64,000 nucleotides of DNA from Flavobacterium palustre (lineage in GTDB: Bacteria > Bacteroidota > Bacteroidia > Flavobacteriales > Flavobacteriaceae), in NCBI RefSeq assembly GCF_014639535.1, contig NZ_BMGA01000001.1, forward strand, positions 62,001 through 126,000. Direction: 5' to 3'. Both the position numbers and the translations under genes were made by a program. The notes under the pieces are model-generated. The model saw only the letters and a list, made by a program, of their open reading frames with translations, was not told the origin of the DNA and did not search any database. Numbering within the stretch: position 1 is the stretch's first letter; each line of letters starts with the position of its first letter. Positions 17,374-26,000 of this stretch are shown here, piece after piece.

Positions 17374-18141
17374 CTAAAACTTAACGTTTATTTTTTCTGA
17401 AACCAATTGATCATTTTGATAGTATTCAAAAAACCACTGGTTTTCTTTTTTAATCAAAACCCCTTGCTGATTTCCTTTTTGTGCTAAAAACGAATTAGCA
17501 TCGGAAGTTTTATACAATTTAATCACAACACTTGGCTTACTGTCAATTAACTGATAATTTCCTCCGGCAAGTGGTTGTGCAAAAAGCAATTCGTTGGGAT
17601 CAATAACAACAGCCGGTACTGACTGCGGTGCTGTTTCCACTTTTTCAGCTTTTTCAGCTTTTTCAGTCTTCTCAACTTTTTCCAGTTTCTCCTTTTTCTC
17701 TTCTACAACAACATTTGCTCCGCCATTGTATTGATATTCCAATTCATAAACTGACGCAAAAGCTTTGTTTAGAGCATCTGTATATGCCAATTGAAACTCT
17801 TTTTCTCTACTCGTACCTACTTCTGATTGATAAACAATTTTACCATAACAATCTTTAAAAGTAACGTATAATTTTGTTGTCAAAAAACCACTCTCTTTTA
17901 CAATATCATAACTCAAAACGGCACATCGGTTGATTTCATTTGGAACAACCTGATTTGAATAATAGACATCAAAACCAATTTTATTCAAATTAAACTTAGA
18001 CAAAGTTGCAATTCGATATTGGTTTTCTGATTTTAAGAATTCATATTTCAAAGGTACAATTACGGTTTTATAATCGTTTAAGGATTGTGCAAATCCAAAA
18101 CTGGAAGCAAGTAATAAAAGTAATAGCAATTGTTTTTTCAT
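17374..18141 (-). CDS. Secreted protein of unknown function with an EK-repeat linker
   Basis: A 255-residue protein with a clear signal peptide (MKKQLLLLLLLASSFGFAQ) and no lipobox. Residues 20-130 form a compact domain (LNDYKTVIVPLKYEFLKSE through EVGTSREKEFQLAYTDALNK) with two spaced Cys residues, RCAVLS and KDCYGK. A low-complexity linker of (A/T/V/L)EK triplets follows, then a small beta-rich C-terminal domain (about 190-255). I do not recognise a named family. It is probably periplasmic or attached to the outer membrane; the linker may span between two sites. Confidence 0.8.
   Translation of the reverse strand: MKKQLLLLLLLASSFGFAQSLNDYKTVIVPLKYEFLKSENQYRIATLSKFNLNKIGFDVYYSNQVVPNEINRCAVLSYDIVKESGFLTTKLYVTFKDCYGKIVYQSEVGTSREKEFQLAYTDALNKAFASVYELEYQYNGGANVVVEEKKEKLEKVEKTEKAEKAEKVETAPQSVPAVVIDPNELLFAQPLAGGNYQLIDSKPSVVIKLYKTSDANSFLAQKGNQQGVLIKKENQWFFEYYQNDQLVSEKINVKF
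17641..17700 (-). repeat. 9-bp coding tandem repeat (xEK units)
   Basis: Inside the secreted-protein gene, the unit TTTTTCAGC (GCTGAAAAA on the coding strand, Ala-Glu-Lys) is repeated from 17641 in two exact and about four degenerate copies. The unit is a multiple of three, so copy-number change would alter only linker length. Confidence 0.65.
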
Positions 18142-18219
18142 ATTCGGTATTTTTTTGTTAGTTTATAGTAATTAGATTGTATCTCGTTCGATTAGTTGCT
18201 TCAAAAATCAAATAAGCAG

Positions 18220-18909
18220 TTATAAATAATTCTTAAGTTCTAATAAATGGTTAACTTGTTTAATATCATGAGGCACAGCTTGTTTTGTTTCGTTAAAATA
18301 AATAGCATCGATTCCGGCTTCTAACGCTCCTAAAACATCCGCTTCGATGGAATCGCCAATCATGATACTGCTTTCTTTTTTGGCTTTCGCCAAATCCAAA
18401 GCATACTCAAAAATAATAGGATTTGGTTTTTTAACTCCTGCCATCTCCGAATTGGTAACCGTAGCAAAATACGGTTTTAAATTCGCATTATTTATTTTTT
18501 TAGTCTGTACATGTGCAAAACCATTGGTAATAACATGTAATCTGTATTTCTTATTCAAATATTCCAAAATCTCAAAAGTCCCGTCAAACAGATGATTATT
18601 TTCGGTCAGTAAATCAATATACTCCTGCGAAATAAGATCAATTTCGGCATCTGAAATTTCGTAACCAATCGCATCAAACGATAATTTTAACCGATCATAA
18701 CGCAATTGCTGATGTGTAATTTTATCATATTGATACAATTTCCAACAAGCCTGATTGATCGGAATATAATTTTCGATAAATATATCAATTGCAACAGCGG
18801 GATGATTTCGGGTAAAAATATTCTCGAAGGTTATTTTCGAATTTTTGTCAAAATCCCAAAGCGTATGATCTAAATCAAAAAACACATCTTTTACAGTATC
18901 AATTCTCAT
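18220..18909 (-). CDS. HAD-family 5'-nucleotidase, YjjG type
   Basis: A 229-residue haloacid-dehalogenase-fold hydrolase. The nucleophile motif is FFDLDHTLWDF (D12 and D14), motif II is VITNGF, the motif III lysine lies in GVKKPNPIIF, and motif IV is MIGDSIEADVLGA. The DHTLWD variant and length match the YjjG group, which dephosphorylates pyrimidine nucleotides, including non-canonical ones. It ends a two-gene minus-strand unit with radC, 8 bases upstream. Confidence 0.87.
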   Translation of the reverse strand: MRIDTVKDVFFDLDHTLWDFDKNSKITFENIFTRNHPAVAIDIFIENYIPINQACWKLYQYDKITHQQLRYDRLKLSFDAIGYEISDAEIDLISQEYIDLLTENNHLFDGTFEILEYLNKKYRLHVITNGFAHVQTKKINNANLKPYFATVTNSEMAGVKKPNPIIFEYALDLAKAKKESSIMIGDSIEADVLGALEAGIDAIYFNETKQAVPHDIKQVNHLLELKNYL

Positions 18910-18917
18910 TTTTGCTT

Positions 18918-19610
18918 TTAAAATATTCCTTCATCTACAAAACTATAATATTTTGTCTCAGTCACAATCAAATGGTCCAAAACTTTAACATCCAGACTAT
19001 CGCCAGCCAACCTTAATTTCTTAGTAATTTGCTTATCTGCATCACTTGGTGTTAAAGCTCCCGAAGGATGATTGTGACACAAAATTAAAGCTGTTGCCCC
19101 TTTCTCCAATGCCATTTTAAAAACCAAACGGACATCGACCAAAGTCCCTGTAATTCCGCCTATACTGATTTGTGTTTTCGAAATTACTTTATTAGAATTA
19201 TTCAGATATAAAATCCAAAATTCCTCATGAGGCAATTCGCCAATAATGGGCTGCATGATTTCGAAAACTATTTTACTCGAAGTTATTTTAGTTAATTCAA
19301 CCGCTTCCTCTGCTCTTCTTCTTCTCCCCAATTCCATCGCTGCAATTATCGAAATAGCCTTTGCTTCGCCAATGCCTTTAAAATTCATCAACTGAGCCAT
19401 CGACAACTTTCCTAAAGCATTCAAATTAGCATTAACACTGGCAAGTATTCTCTTGCTTAAATCCACCGCCGATTCATTCCTGCTTCCGGAACCAATCAAA
19501 ATAGCAATTAACTCCGCATCGCTCAAAGCAGCTTTACCTTTGAGCATCAATTTTTCTCTTGGCTTATCGTCTTCAGACCAATTGGTAATAGGGAAATGAT
19601 TATTTTCCAT
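18918..19610 (-). CDS. radC: RadC-family JAB1/MPN domain protein
   Basis: A 230-residue RadC protein. The N-terminal helix-hairpin-helix region (LMNFKGIGEAKAISIIAAME) is followed by the JAB/MPN+ metal site CHNHPSGALTPSDAD, with the full H-x-H-x(7+)-S-x-x-D ligand set. The old DNA-repair assignment is doubtful; the fold suggests a metal-dependent peptidase or deubiquitinase-like activity. It starts at ATG 19610 and runs into the yjjG-type gene. Confidence 0.9.
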   Translation of the reverse strand: MENNHFPITNWSEDDKPREKLMLKGKAALSDAELIAILIGSGSRNESAVDLSKRILASVNANLNALGKLSMAQLMNFKGIGEAKAISIIAAMELGRRRRAEEAVELTKITSSKIVFEIMQPIIGELPHEEFWILYLNNSNKVISKTQISIGGITGTLVDVRLVFKMALEKGATALILCHNHPSGALTPSDADKQITKKLRLAGDSLDVKVLDHLIVTETKYYSFVDEGIF

Positions 19611-19686
19611 AGCAAAAGATTTAGTTTACAGCAACTCACATATAGTAAATATAGTACTAAATCTTTTAACCACAAACATGAGCTTC

Positions 19687-21042
19687 TTACTCAATCAAAC
19701 CTTTTACTTCATCAAAATTCAATCCGCCATAATTACCTGAACTCATCAACAATAAAGCAGAATTATCTAAATTCAAATTGAACAGATACTCTTTGAATTC
19801 AGCCGGATTAGTGTAAATAATCAAATCTTCACGATTGAATGCTTTTGCAATTTGCTCATAAGTCACCTCTTCCAATTGTTTAATTTTTACCGCATCAGGA
19901 GAATAAAAAACCACAGCGGTATCGGCATAAGCCAAAGCACCTTCGTATTCTTTTAAAAACTCGGCGTTCAAACTGCTGTAAGTATGCAATTCTAAACAAG
20001 CAACCACAGTTCTGTCAGGATATTGTTCTTTCACTGCTTTTGTGGTTGCAGCTACTTTAGATGGTGAATGAGCAAAATCTTTATAAGCTACTTTGTTTTT
20101 ACTTTCGGCAATTTTTTCCAATCGTTTTGACGCACCTTTGAAACTGGCAATTGCCTCATAAAATTCAGCTTCATCAACACCCATGTTTTGGCAAATCCAT
20201 TTGGCTCCCGCCAAATTATTCAGATTATGCGCTCCAAAAACTTCTATTGGCATATCACCTTCAGGAGTTTCTAATAAGGTTGTTCCGTTTTCTACTTTAT
20301 AATTTGGTGTATGATAAGCTATTTTTCGAATTGGATTTGTTGCTGCTTCAGCCACTCGTTTCACTTCGGAATCGTTTTCATTGTAAACTAAAATTCCGCC
20401 ATTGGTAATTTTCTCAATAAAAATTTCAAACTGCTCTACATAATTCTCATACGTTGGAAACACATTGATATGATCCCAGGCAATTCCTGAAATTAATGCG
20501 ATATTGGGTTGGTACAAATGAAATTTAGGTCGTCTGTCAATTGGCGAAGACAAATACTCATCACCTTCCAAAACCATAAAATCATTTTCTTCGGTAAGAT
20601 GTACCATCGTATCAAAGCCTTCTAATTGCGCACCCACCATATAATCCACTTCAATATCATGGTAATGCATCACGTGCAAAATCATAGACGTTATGGTTGT
20701 TTTTCCGTGAGAACCACCAATAACTACGCGGGTTTTATTTTTAGATTGTTCGTATAAAAACTCTGGATAGGAATAGATTTTCAAGCCTAATTCCTGGGCT
20801 TTCAACAATTCCGGATTATCCGCCTTAGCGTGCATTCCTAAAATTACTGCATCAATATCGGCGGTTATTTTTTCAGGAAACCAACCCAATTCGGCCGGTA
20901 AAATACCTTTTTTCTCTAAACGTGATTTTGAAGGTTCAAAGATTGCATCATCACTTCCTGTAACCTGATATCCTTTATTGTGTAGCGCTAAAGCCAGATT
21001 GTGCATGGCACTTCCGCCAATAGCTATAAAATGTGTTTTCAT
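19687..21042 (-). CDS. mpl: Mpl-type muropeptide ligase (UDP-MurNAc:tripeptide ligase)
   Basis: A 451-residue Mur ligase. The N-terminal nucleotide-binding domain (FIAIGGSAMHNLALALHNKG), P-loop GSHGKTTITSM, central ATPase domain and C-terminal domain (SPSKVAATTKAVKEQYPDRT) follow the MurC/Mpl pattern. IGGSAMHNLA in place of the MurC IGGIGMS motif points to Mpl, which reattaches recycled L-Ala-D-Glu-mDAP tripeptide to UDP-MurNAc. The true MurC is in the dcw cluster of this window, which supports the recycling role. Confidence 0.85.
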   Translation of the reverse strand: MKTHFIAIGGSAMHNLALALHNKGYQVTGSDDAIFEPSKSRLEKKGILPAELGWFPEKITADIDAVILGMHAKADNPELLKAQELGLKIYSYPEFLYEQSKNKTRVVIGGSHGKTTITSMILHVMHYHDIEVDYMVGAQLEGFDTMVHLTEENDFMVLEGDEYLSSPIDRRPKFHLYQPNIALISGIAWDHINVFPTYENYVEQFEIFIEKITNGGILVYNENDSEVKRVAEAATNPIRKIAYHTPNYKVENGTTLLETPEGDMPIEVFGAHNLNNLAGAKWICQNMGVDEAEFYEAIASFKGASKRLEKIAESKNKVAYKDFAHSPSKVAATTKAVKEQYPDRTVVACLELHTYSSLNAEFLKEYEGALAYADTAVVFYSPDAVKIKQLEEVTYEQIAKAFNREDLIIYTNPAEFKEYLFNLNLDNSALLLMSSGNYGGLNFDEVKGLIE

Positions 21043-21074
21043 ATTAGTTATCGCTTATGCGTAAATTAATTTCC

Positions 21075-21773
21075 TTAATTGTCGTTTTTCTTTTTAAATT
21101 CTTCTAAAACCGCTTGCGCTTTATCGGGTGATTTCATTTTATTGGCATACAAATTTGCCAATTTTTGATAGGTTTTCTTCGAATTTCCCACAGCAATTGC
21201 TTTTTTATAATGCTGTTCTGCTTTTGCATATCTTTTAAAATATTCTTCAATATGACCTCGGGACAAATAACCGTCAACAGCTGAAATTTGCAATAATTCG
21301 TTTGAATATTGAATTGCTTTTTTTTCACTTCCGCCCAAAATTCCCGGCAACTGAAGATAAAGTTCTATCAAAGCCCATCTGGCTTCGATGTGTTTGGGAT
21401 TTAATTCTATAGCTTTTTCAAAATTTGTCCGCACTTCATCAATCATACCCAAAGCTTTGAATTTATTCACTTGCAGAGCTTTCATCCCTAAAACACCACC
21501 GTATTTAAAATAAAAATTAGCTTCAGAAGGCTTGGCTTTTTTAAGTTTTCCATAATACACTAAAGCTTCATCCCAGTCTTTACTGTGTCCGGCAATATCT
21601 CCTAAATATTCGATGATTTTTATATTGGATGGATTTTTTTTCAGAAGAGATTCGAATATAGGCTTAGCCTGTTCTAATTTACCTTCTTCAAATAATTGCT
21701 GCGCTTTCTCAAAATTCATCTGAGAAAAAACCAACATTGGGAACAAAAAAAATAGCAGCAGAATGTGTTTCAT
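21075..21773 (-). CDS. Secreted tetratricopeptide-repeat protein
   Basis: A 232-residue protein with signal peptide MKHILLLFFLFPMLVFSQ and about five TPR-like helix pairs (FEEGKLEQAKPIFESLLKKN, DWDEALVYYGKLKKAKPSE, KAIELNPKHIEARWALIELY, YAKAEQHYKKAIAVGNSKK). It probably acts as a periplasmic protein-interaction scaffold; no specific partner is evident. It is transcribed away from the glycosyltransferase gene. Its -7 box lies four bases before the ATG, predicting a leaderless mRNA. Confidence 0.85.
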   Translation of the reverse strand: MKHILLLFFLFPMLVFSQMNFEKAQQLFEEGKLEQAKPIFESLLKKNPSNIKIIEYLGDIAGHSKDWDEALVYYGKLKKAKPSEANFYFKYGGVLGMKALQVNKFKALGMIDEVRTNFEKAIELNPKHIEARWALIELYLQLPGILGGSEKKAIQYSNELLQISAVDGYLSRGHIEEYFKRYAKAEQHYKKAIAVGNSKKTYQKLANLYANKMKSPDKAQAVLEEFKKKNDN

Positions 21774-21777
21774 TTTC

Positions 21778-21785
21778 CAAAAATA
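21778..21785 (-). promoter_or_regulatory. -7 box of the TPR gene, four bases before the ATG
   Basis: On the minus strand TATTTTTG matches TAnnTTTG and is followed by GAAA and then ATG (21773). The spacing is identical to that before rlmB and before the UbiA-like gene. No clear -33 TTG is seen at the usual distance. Confidence 0.45.
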
Positions 21786-21914
21786 AGGAAATTAAAAAGG
21801 ATTTTAAAAATTTTATCTCTTATAAAAACCATAAATAGTAACCTAATAGCAATCTTTAAAAAACCTTATCCTAACATCAAACAAATACTTTCGTAGTATG
21901 AAAATTTTGGAAAT

Positions 21915-22907
21915 ATGAAAATATTCTACGCCATTCAGGCAACAGGAAACGGACACATCAGCAGAGCGACTCAATTGTATCCTTATCTGCAAAAATTTGG
22001 TGAAGTCGATTTCTTTTTAAGTGGCAACAACGCCAGTTTAGACATTAAATTACCTATAAAATATAAAAGCAAAGGTTGTAGCCTGCATTACAGCAAATGT
22101 GGCGGTTTGAATTATTGGGATATTGTTAAAAACATCAAACCACGCCAAATCTACAAAGATGCCGACATGTTGCCGTTAAAAAAATATGATGTTATTATCA
22201 ACGATTTTGACTCCATCACTTCGCTGGCCTGTAAGATGCAAAAAGTACATTCGGTGCAATTAGGACATCAGGCGAGTTTTATTTCAACCAATACTCCAAG
22301 ACCTGAAAAAAAGAGCGTAATGGGCGAAATGATTTTGAAACATTATGCACCTTCTCCTAAAAACATTGGTTTGCATTTTGAAAAATACGACTCTTTTATT
22401 CTCCCTCCCATCATCAAAGATGAAATTGTTCAGGCTGAACCTTCCAATTTAAAACACATTACGGTTTACCTGCCTTCTTTCGATAAAGATTGTCTCGAAA
22501 AAGCTTTTAACAAAGTGAAAGACGTACAATTTCATTGGTTTTTACAGGGAATAGAATTCAAACACACCATAGGCAACATCACCTATTTTCCTGTAAACCA
22601 AAAAAAATTCAACGAAAGCCTGATTTGCTGTGAAGGCATTATCACCGGTGGCGGTTTTGAAACTCCGGCCGAAGCTTTATATCTGAAAAAGAAAATCCTA
22701 AGTATCCCTATTCGCAGTCATTACGAACAGGAATGCAATGCTGCTGCCTTGAAAAAAATGGGCGTTCCTGTGGTTTATGAAGTCGGACAAAATTTTGATT
22801 CCGTTATTGAAAACTGGTTAAACGCTACTGTGGTTTACCCGAAAATGATTGCTAATAACATCCCTGAGACTTTACAATATTTATTTGACACGTATCGACA
22901 ACAATAG
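21915..22907 (+). CDS. GT-B-fold glycosyltransferase family protein (MurG/MGT-like)
   Basis: A 330-residue protein. The N-terminus IFYAIQATGNGHISRATQL has the Gly-rich GNGH turn typical of MurG-like and UGT-like GT-B enzymes. The C-terminal half has the donor-binding segment GIITGGGFETPAEALYLKKK followed by SIPIRSHYEQECNAAAL. Acceptor and sugar donor are unknown. There is no signal peptide, so it acts in the cytoplasm or on the inner face of the membrane. A 6-codon frame (21898-21918) ends in a TGA overlapping its ATG. Confidence 0.82.
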   Translation: MKIFYAIQATGNGHISRATQLYPYLQKFGEVDFFLSGNNASLDIKLPIKYKSKGCSLHYSKCGGLNYWDIVKNIKPRQIYKDADMLPLKKYDVIINDFDSITSLACKMQKVHSVQLGHQASFISTNTPRPEKKSVMGEMILKHYAPSPKNIGLHFEKYDSFILPPIIKDEIVQAEPSNLKHITVYLPSFDKDCLEKAFNKVKDVQFHWFLQGIEFKHTIGNITYFPVNQKKFNESLICCEGIITGGGFETPAEALYLKKKILSIPIRSHYEQECNAAALKKMGVPVVYEVGQNFDSVIENWLNATVVYPKMIANNIPETLQYLFDTYRQQ

Positions 22908-23028
22908 AAAATACATTTTTAACCAAAAATAAACTTACAAAACCAACTATTTATTCAAATTAAAAATCTATTTTTAACACTCTTTTTGCTTCAAATAGCA
23001 AATCACACAAAGTTAAAAATAGTCATTT

Positions 23029-26000
23029 ATGAAAAAGCTTTTCTTACTTCTGGTATTTATTTCAGCATCCGTTTTTGCGCAAAACTTCCAAAAAAACTGG
23101 AATAAAGTTATAACCTATGAAAAAGAAGGAAAAATAAAATCGGCTGGTAAACTAGTCGATGAAATATACAAAAAAGCAGTTAGTCAAAAAAATGAACCTC
23201 AAATTATAAAATGTTTTTTCTATCAATCAAAATACCTGCAAGTACTTGATGAAAATGCACAAACCAAAATCATCAACAATATTAAAACGGATATTAACCT
23301 AGTCTCAATTCCTTCAAAAGCGATTTTGAATTTAGTCTATACCAAATGTCTGAATGATTATTTTAACAGAAACAATCACACTATTCGAAACCGAACAAAT
23401 ACCTTAAGCATAAATGAGCAATTTATGACTTGGACGGAAAACGATTTTACTACTGAAATTAATTCAGCCTTAAATCAGACATTAACTAACCAAAACATCT
23501 TAAAAAACACTCCCTTAATAAATTACGAAGCTGTTTTTGATTATTTCAATGAAAAAAAATTCAAAACTGAAAATTTATTTGAGTATTTATTACAAGAAAA
23601 CATTAGTTTTTGCACTTCAAAAATAGAGCGATGGAGCATTAAAAAAGAGGATTTCATTGCTTTACAAAATGATTTATGGGGAAATTCAGAAGCTTTTACA
23701 AAAATCAATTTCGATTTTGTTACTGACAAAAATCTACAAAAAACGTTACTATTATTACAAAAAAAGGAGCTAAACAATTCTTCTTTAGAAAACCAACTGG
23801 AGCGCATTTTATTTTGTAAAAACTATTTAACGGAGAATAATGAGACTCTCTTAAAGACTTTAAATCGTTTACAAAAACAAAGCAAAGACAGTCTTATAAT
23901 ACAAAAAATTCAACTAGAAAAAGCGGCAATTTTAAGCAGTTTAGCATCAAAAGAAACGCATCCTGATTACAATACACAAGCAATAACAATATTAGACAGT
24001 ATCATTGGTGTAAATAATTTTTCTAATTCTTACAAACTCGCCATTCAAAAAAAACAAGTTATTGATTCAAAATCTCTGAATATTCAAATGCTTAAACAAA
24101 GCTATTCTGACGAAAACACCAGAGCTCTAATTAGTTACAAAAACATAAATCAAGTCAACATTTCATTTTACAAAATCAATCAAAACCAATTAGAATTATT
24201 TAGAAAACAACAATTTATAAAAGACAGCGTAGTTGATATAATTATCCAAAAGCAAAACCCTGTAGCAACTAAAAACTATAGTCTTTTAAACAAAAAAGAT
24301 TATTTTGGATACACTACTGAAGTTGTTTTACCCCAACTCAAAACAGGCAGTTATTTAGTTTATTTTGAAAGTGATTCGGATATAAAAGATAAAAAAGCAT
24401 TCGCTTACGAAACCATTACTGTTTCTAATATTGCTGTTTTAGCTACTCAAAAAGATACTATCCGCTATTTCCAAGTCTCAGATCGAAAAACTGGAAAACC
24501 ATTGGAAAAAGTAAATATTAAGCTGGAAAATACAACAATACAAACTGATGCAAATGGTACAGCATCTTATTCCAAAGAGAAAAACCGAAACAATTATGAA
24601 ACAATTTTATTTATTAAAGAACAGGATAGCCTTTCAGTTTCGAATTATTATGTAGCTTACAATAATGAATACAATCCGACAATTCAAGAAAAAGATAAAG
24701 GAAGAGTTGAGTTCTATTTAGACCGTGCAATTTATCGTCCTGGACAAACGGTCTATTACAAAGGAATTGCTTTTCAGAAAAAAGACAATGTAAACTCAAT
24801 TGTGGCAAAAACTTCTTTTAAAATTATAGTAAAAGATGTCAACCACAATACTTTTAAAGAATTTGAAATTACCACGAATGAATTTGGTTCTTTTTCAGGA
24901 GAATTTGTATTGCCAAAAACGGGTTTAACGGGTAATTTCAGAATAGAAGCTTATGAACCTGATGACTATGAAAAAGATATAGTTTACAATAAAGATATTG
25001 ACGAACATCCGTTTTGGGATCAGATAACTTTTCAAAATTCTCAAATTAGTTTTAAAGTCGAAGAATACAAACGTCCAAAATTTGAAGTTCGTTTTGACCC
25101 TGTAACCCAATCTTATCAGGTCAATCAAGATGTAACTGTTAATGGTATTGCTAAAGCCTTTGCAGGAAGTTCCATCAGTGATGCTACCGTTAAATATGAA
25201 GTCAGCATTTATACGTATGAATTTACGAATAGAGGTTATCATCTAAGAAACGGAAAGTCTAAAAATATTACAATTGCAGAAACCAGGACAGATGCTTCCG
25301 GGAAATTCAAAATTGATTTTAAAGCGGAACCGGTTGAAAACTTCAAAAAAGAAAACTTACCTATTTTCGAATATCACATTAAAGCCTCAGTAACCGATAT
25401 TAATGGCGAAACACATTCTGCAAATTCGACTGTAAAAGTAGGTTATCATGATTTGATTCTGGGCACAACTATTCCTCAACAAATAGAAACCAAAAATAAA
25501 AACGAAATTATTCCTTCAAGTACTAATCTCAACGGTAATTTTTTAGCAACCAAAGGCGAAATTAAAATTTATTTTATTAGACCTTTAATCGATAAATTCA
25601 AACCAAGAATTTGGGAAAAACCTGAAATTGACGGAATTTCTAATGAAGAATTTGAACGATTATTTCCTTACGAAAACAATATAAAAACAGTTGCCGACAG
25701 CCTGACGCAAACATTAGTTTTTTCTAAAAAAATAGATACGCAAACAGATAAAAATCTACTGCTTGATTTTATTTCAAATTATAAATCCGGAGATTATAAG
25801 GTAGTTTTTTCGGCAAAAGATGCTTTCGACAACAACATTACAACTCAATCTAATTTCCGCTTAATACAAAGTAATGACAAATACAATTTAAGCAAATTAT
25901 TTACAGCAACACAAATTAATGCAAATCCAAAAAAAGATGGTTTTGTTCTTATAAAACTACTTTCGGTTATCCCGGAACTTTATATCAATGCCACAGGAAA

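Noticed and set aside
19687-21042. Second murC
   Set aside because: The GGSAMHN motif and the separate MurC in the dcw cluster favour Mpl.
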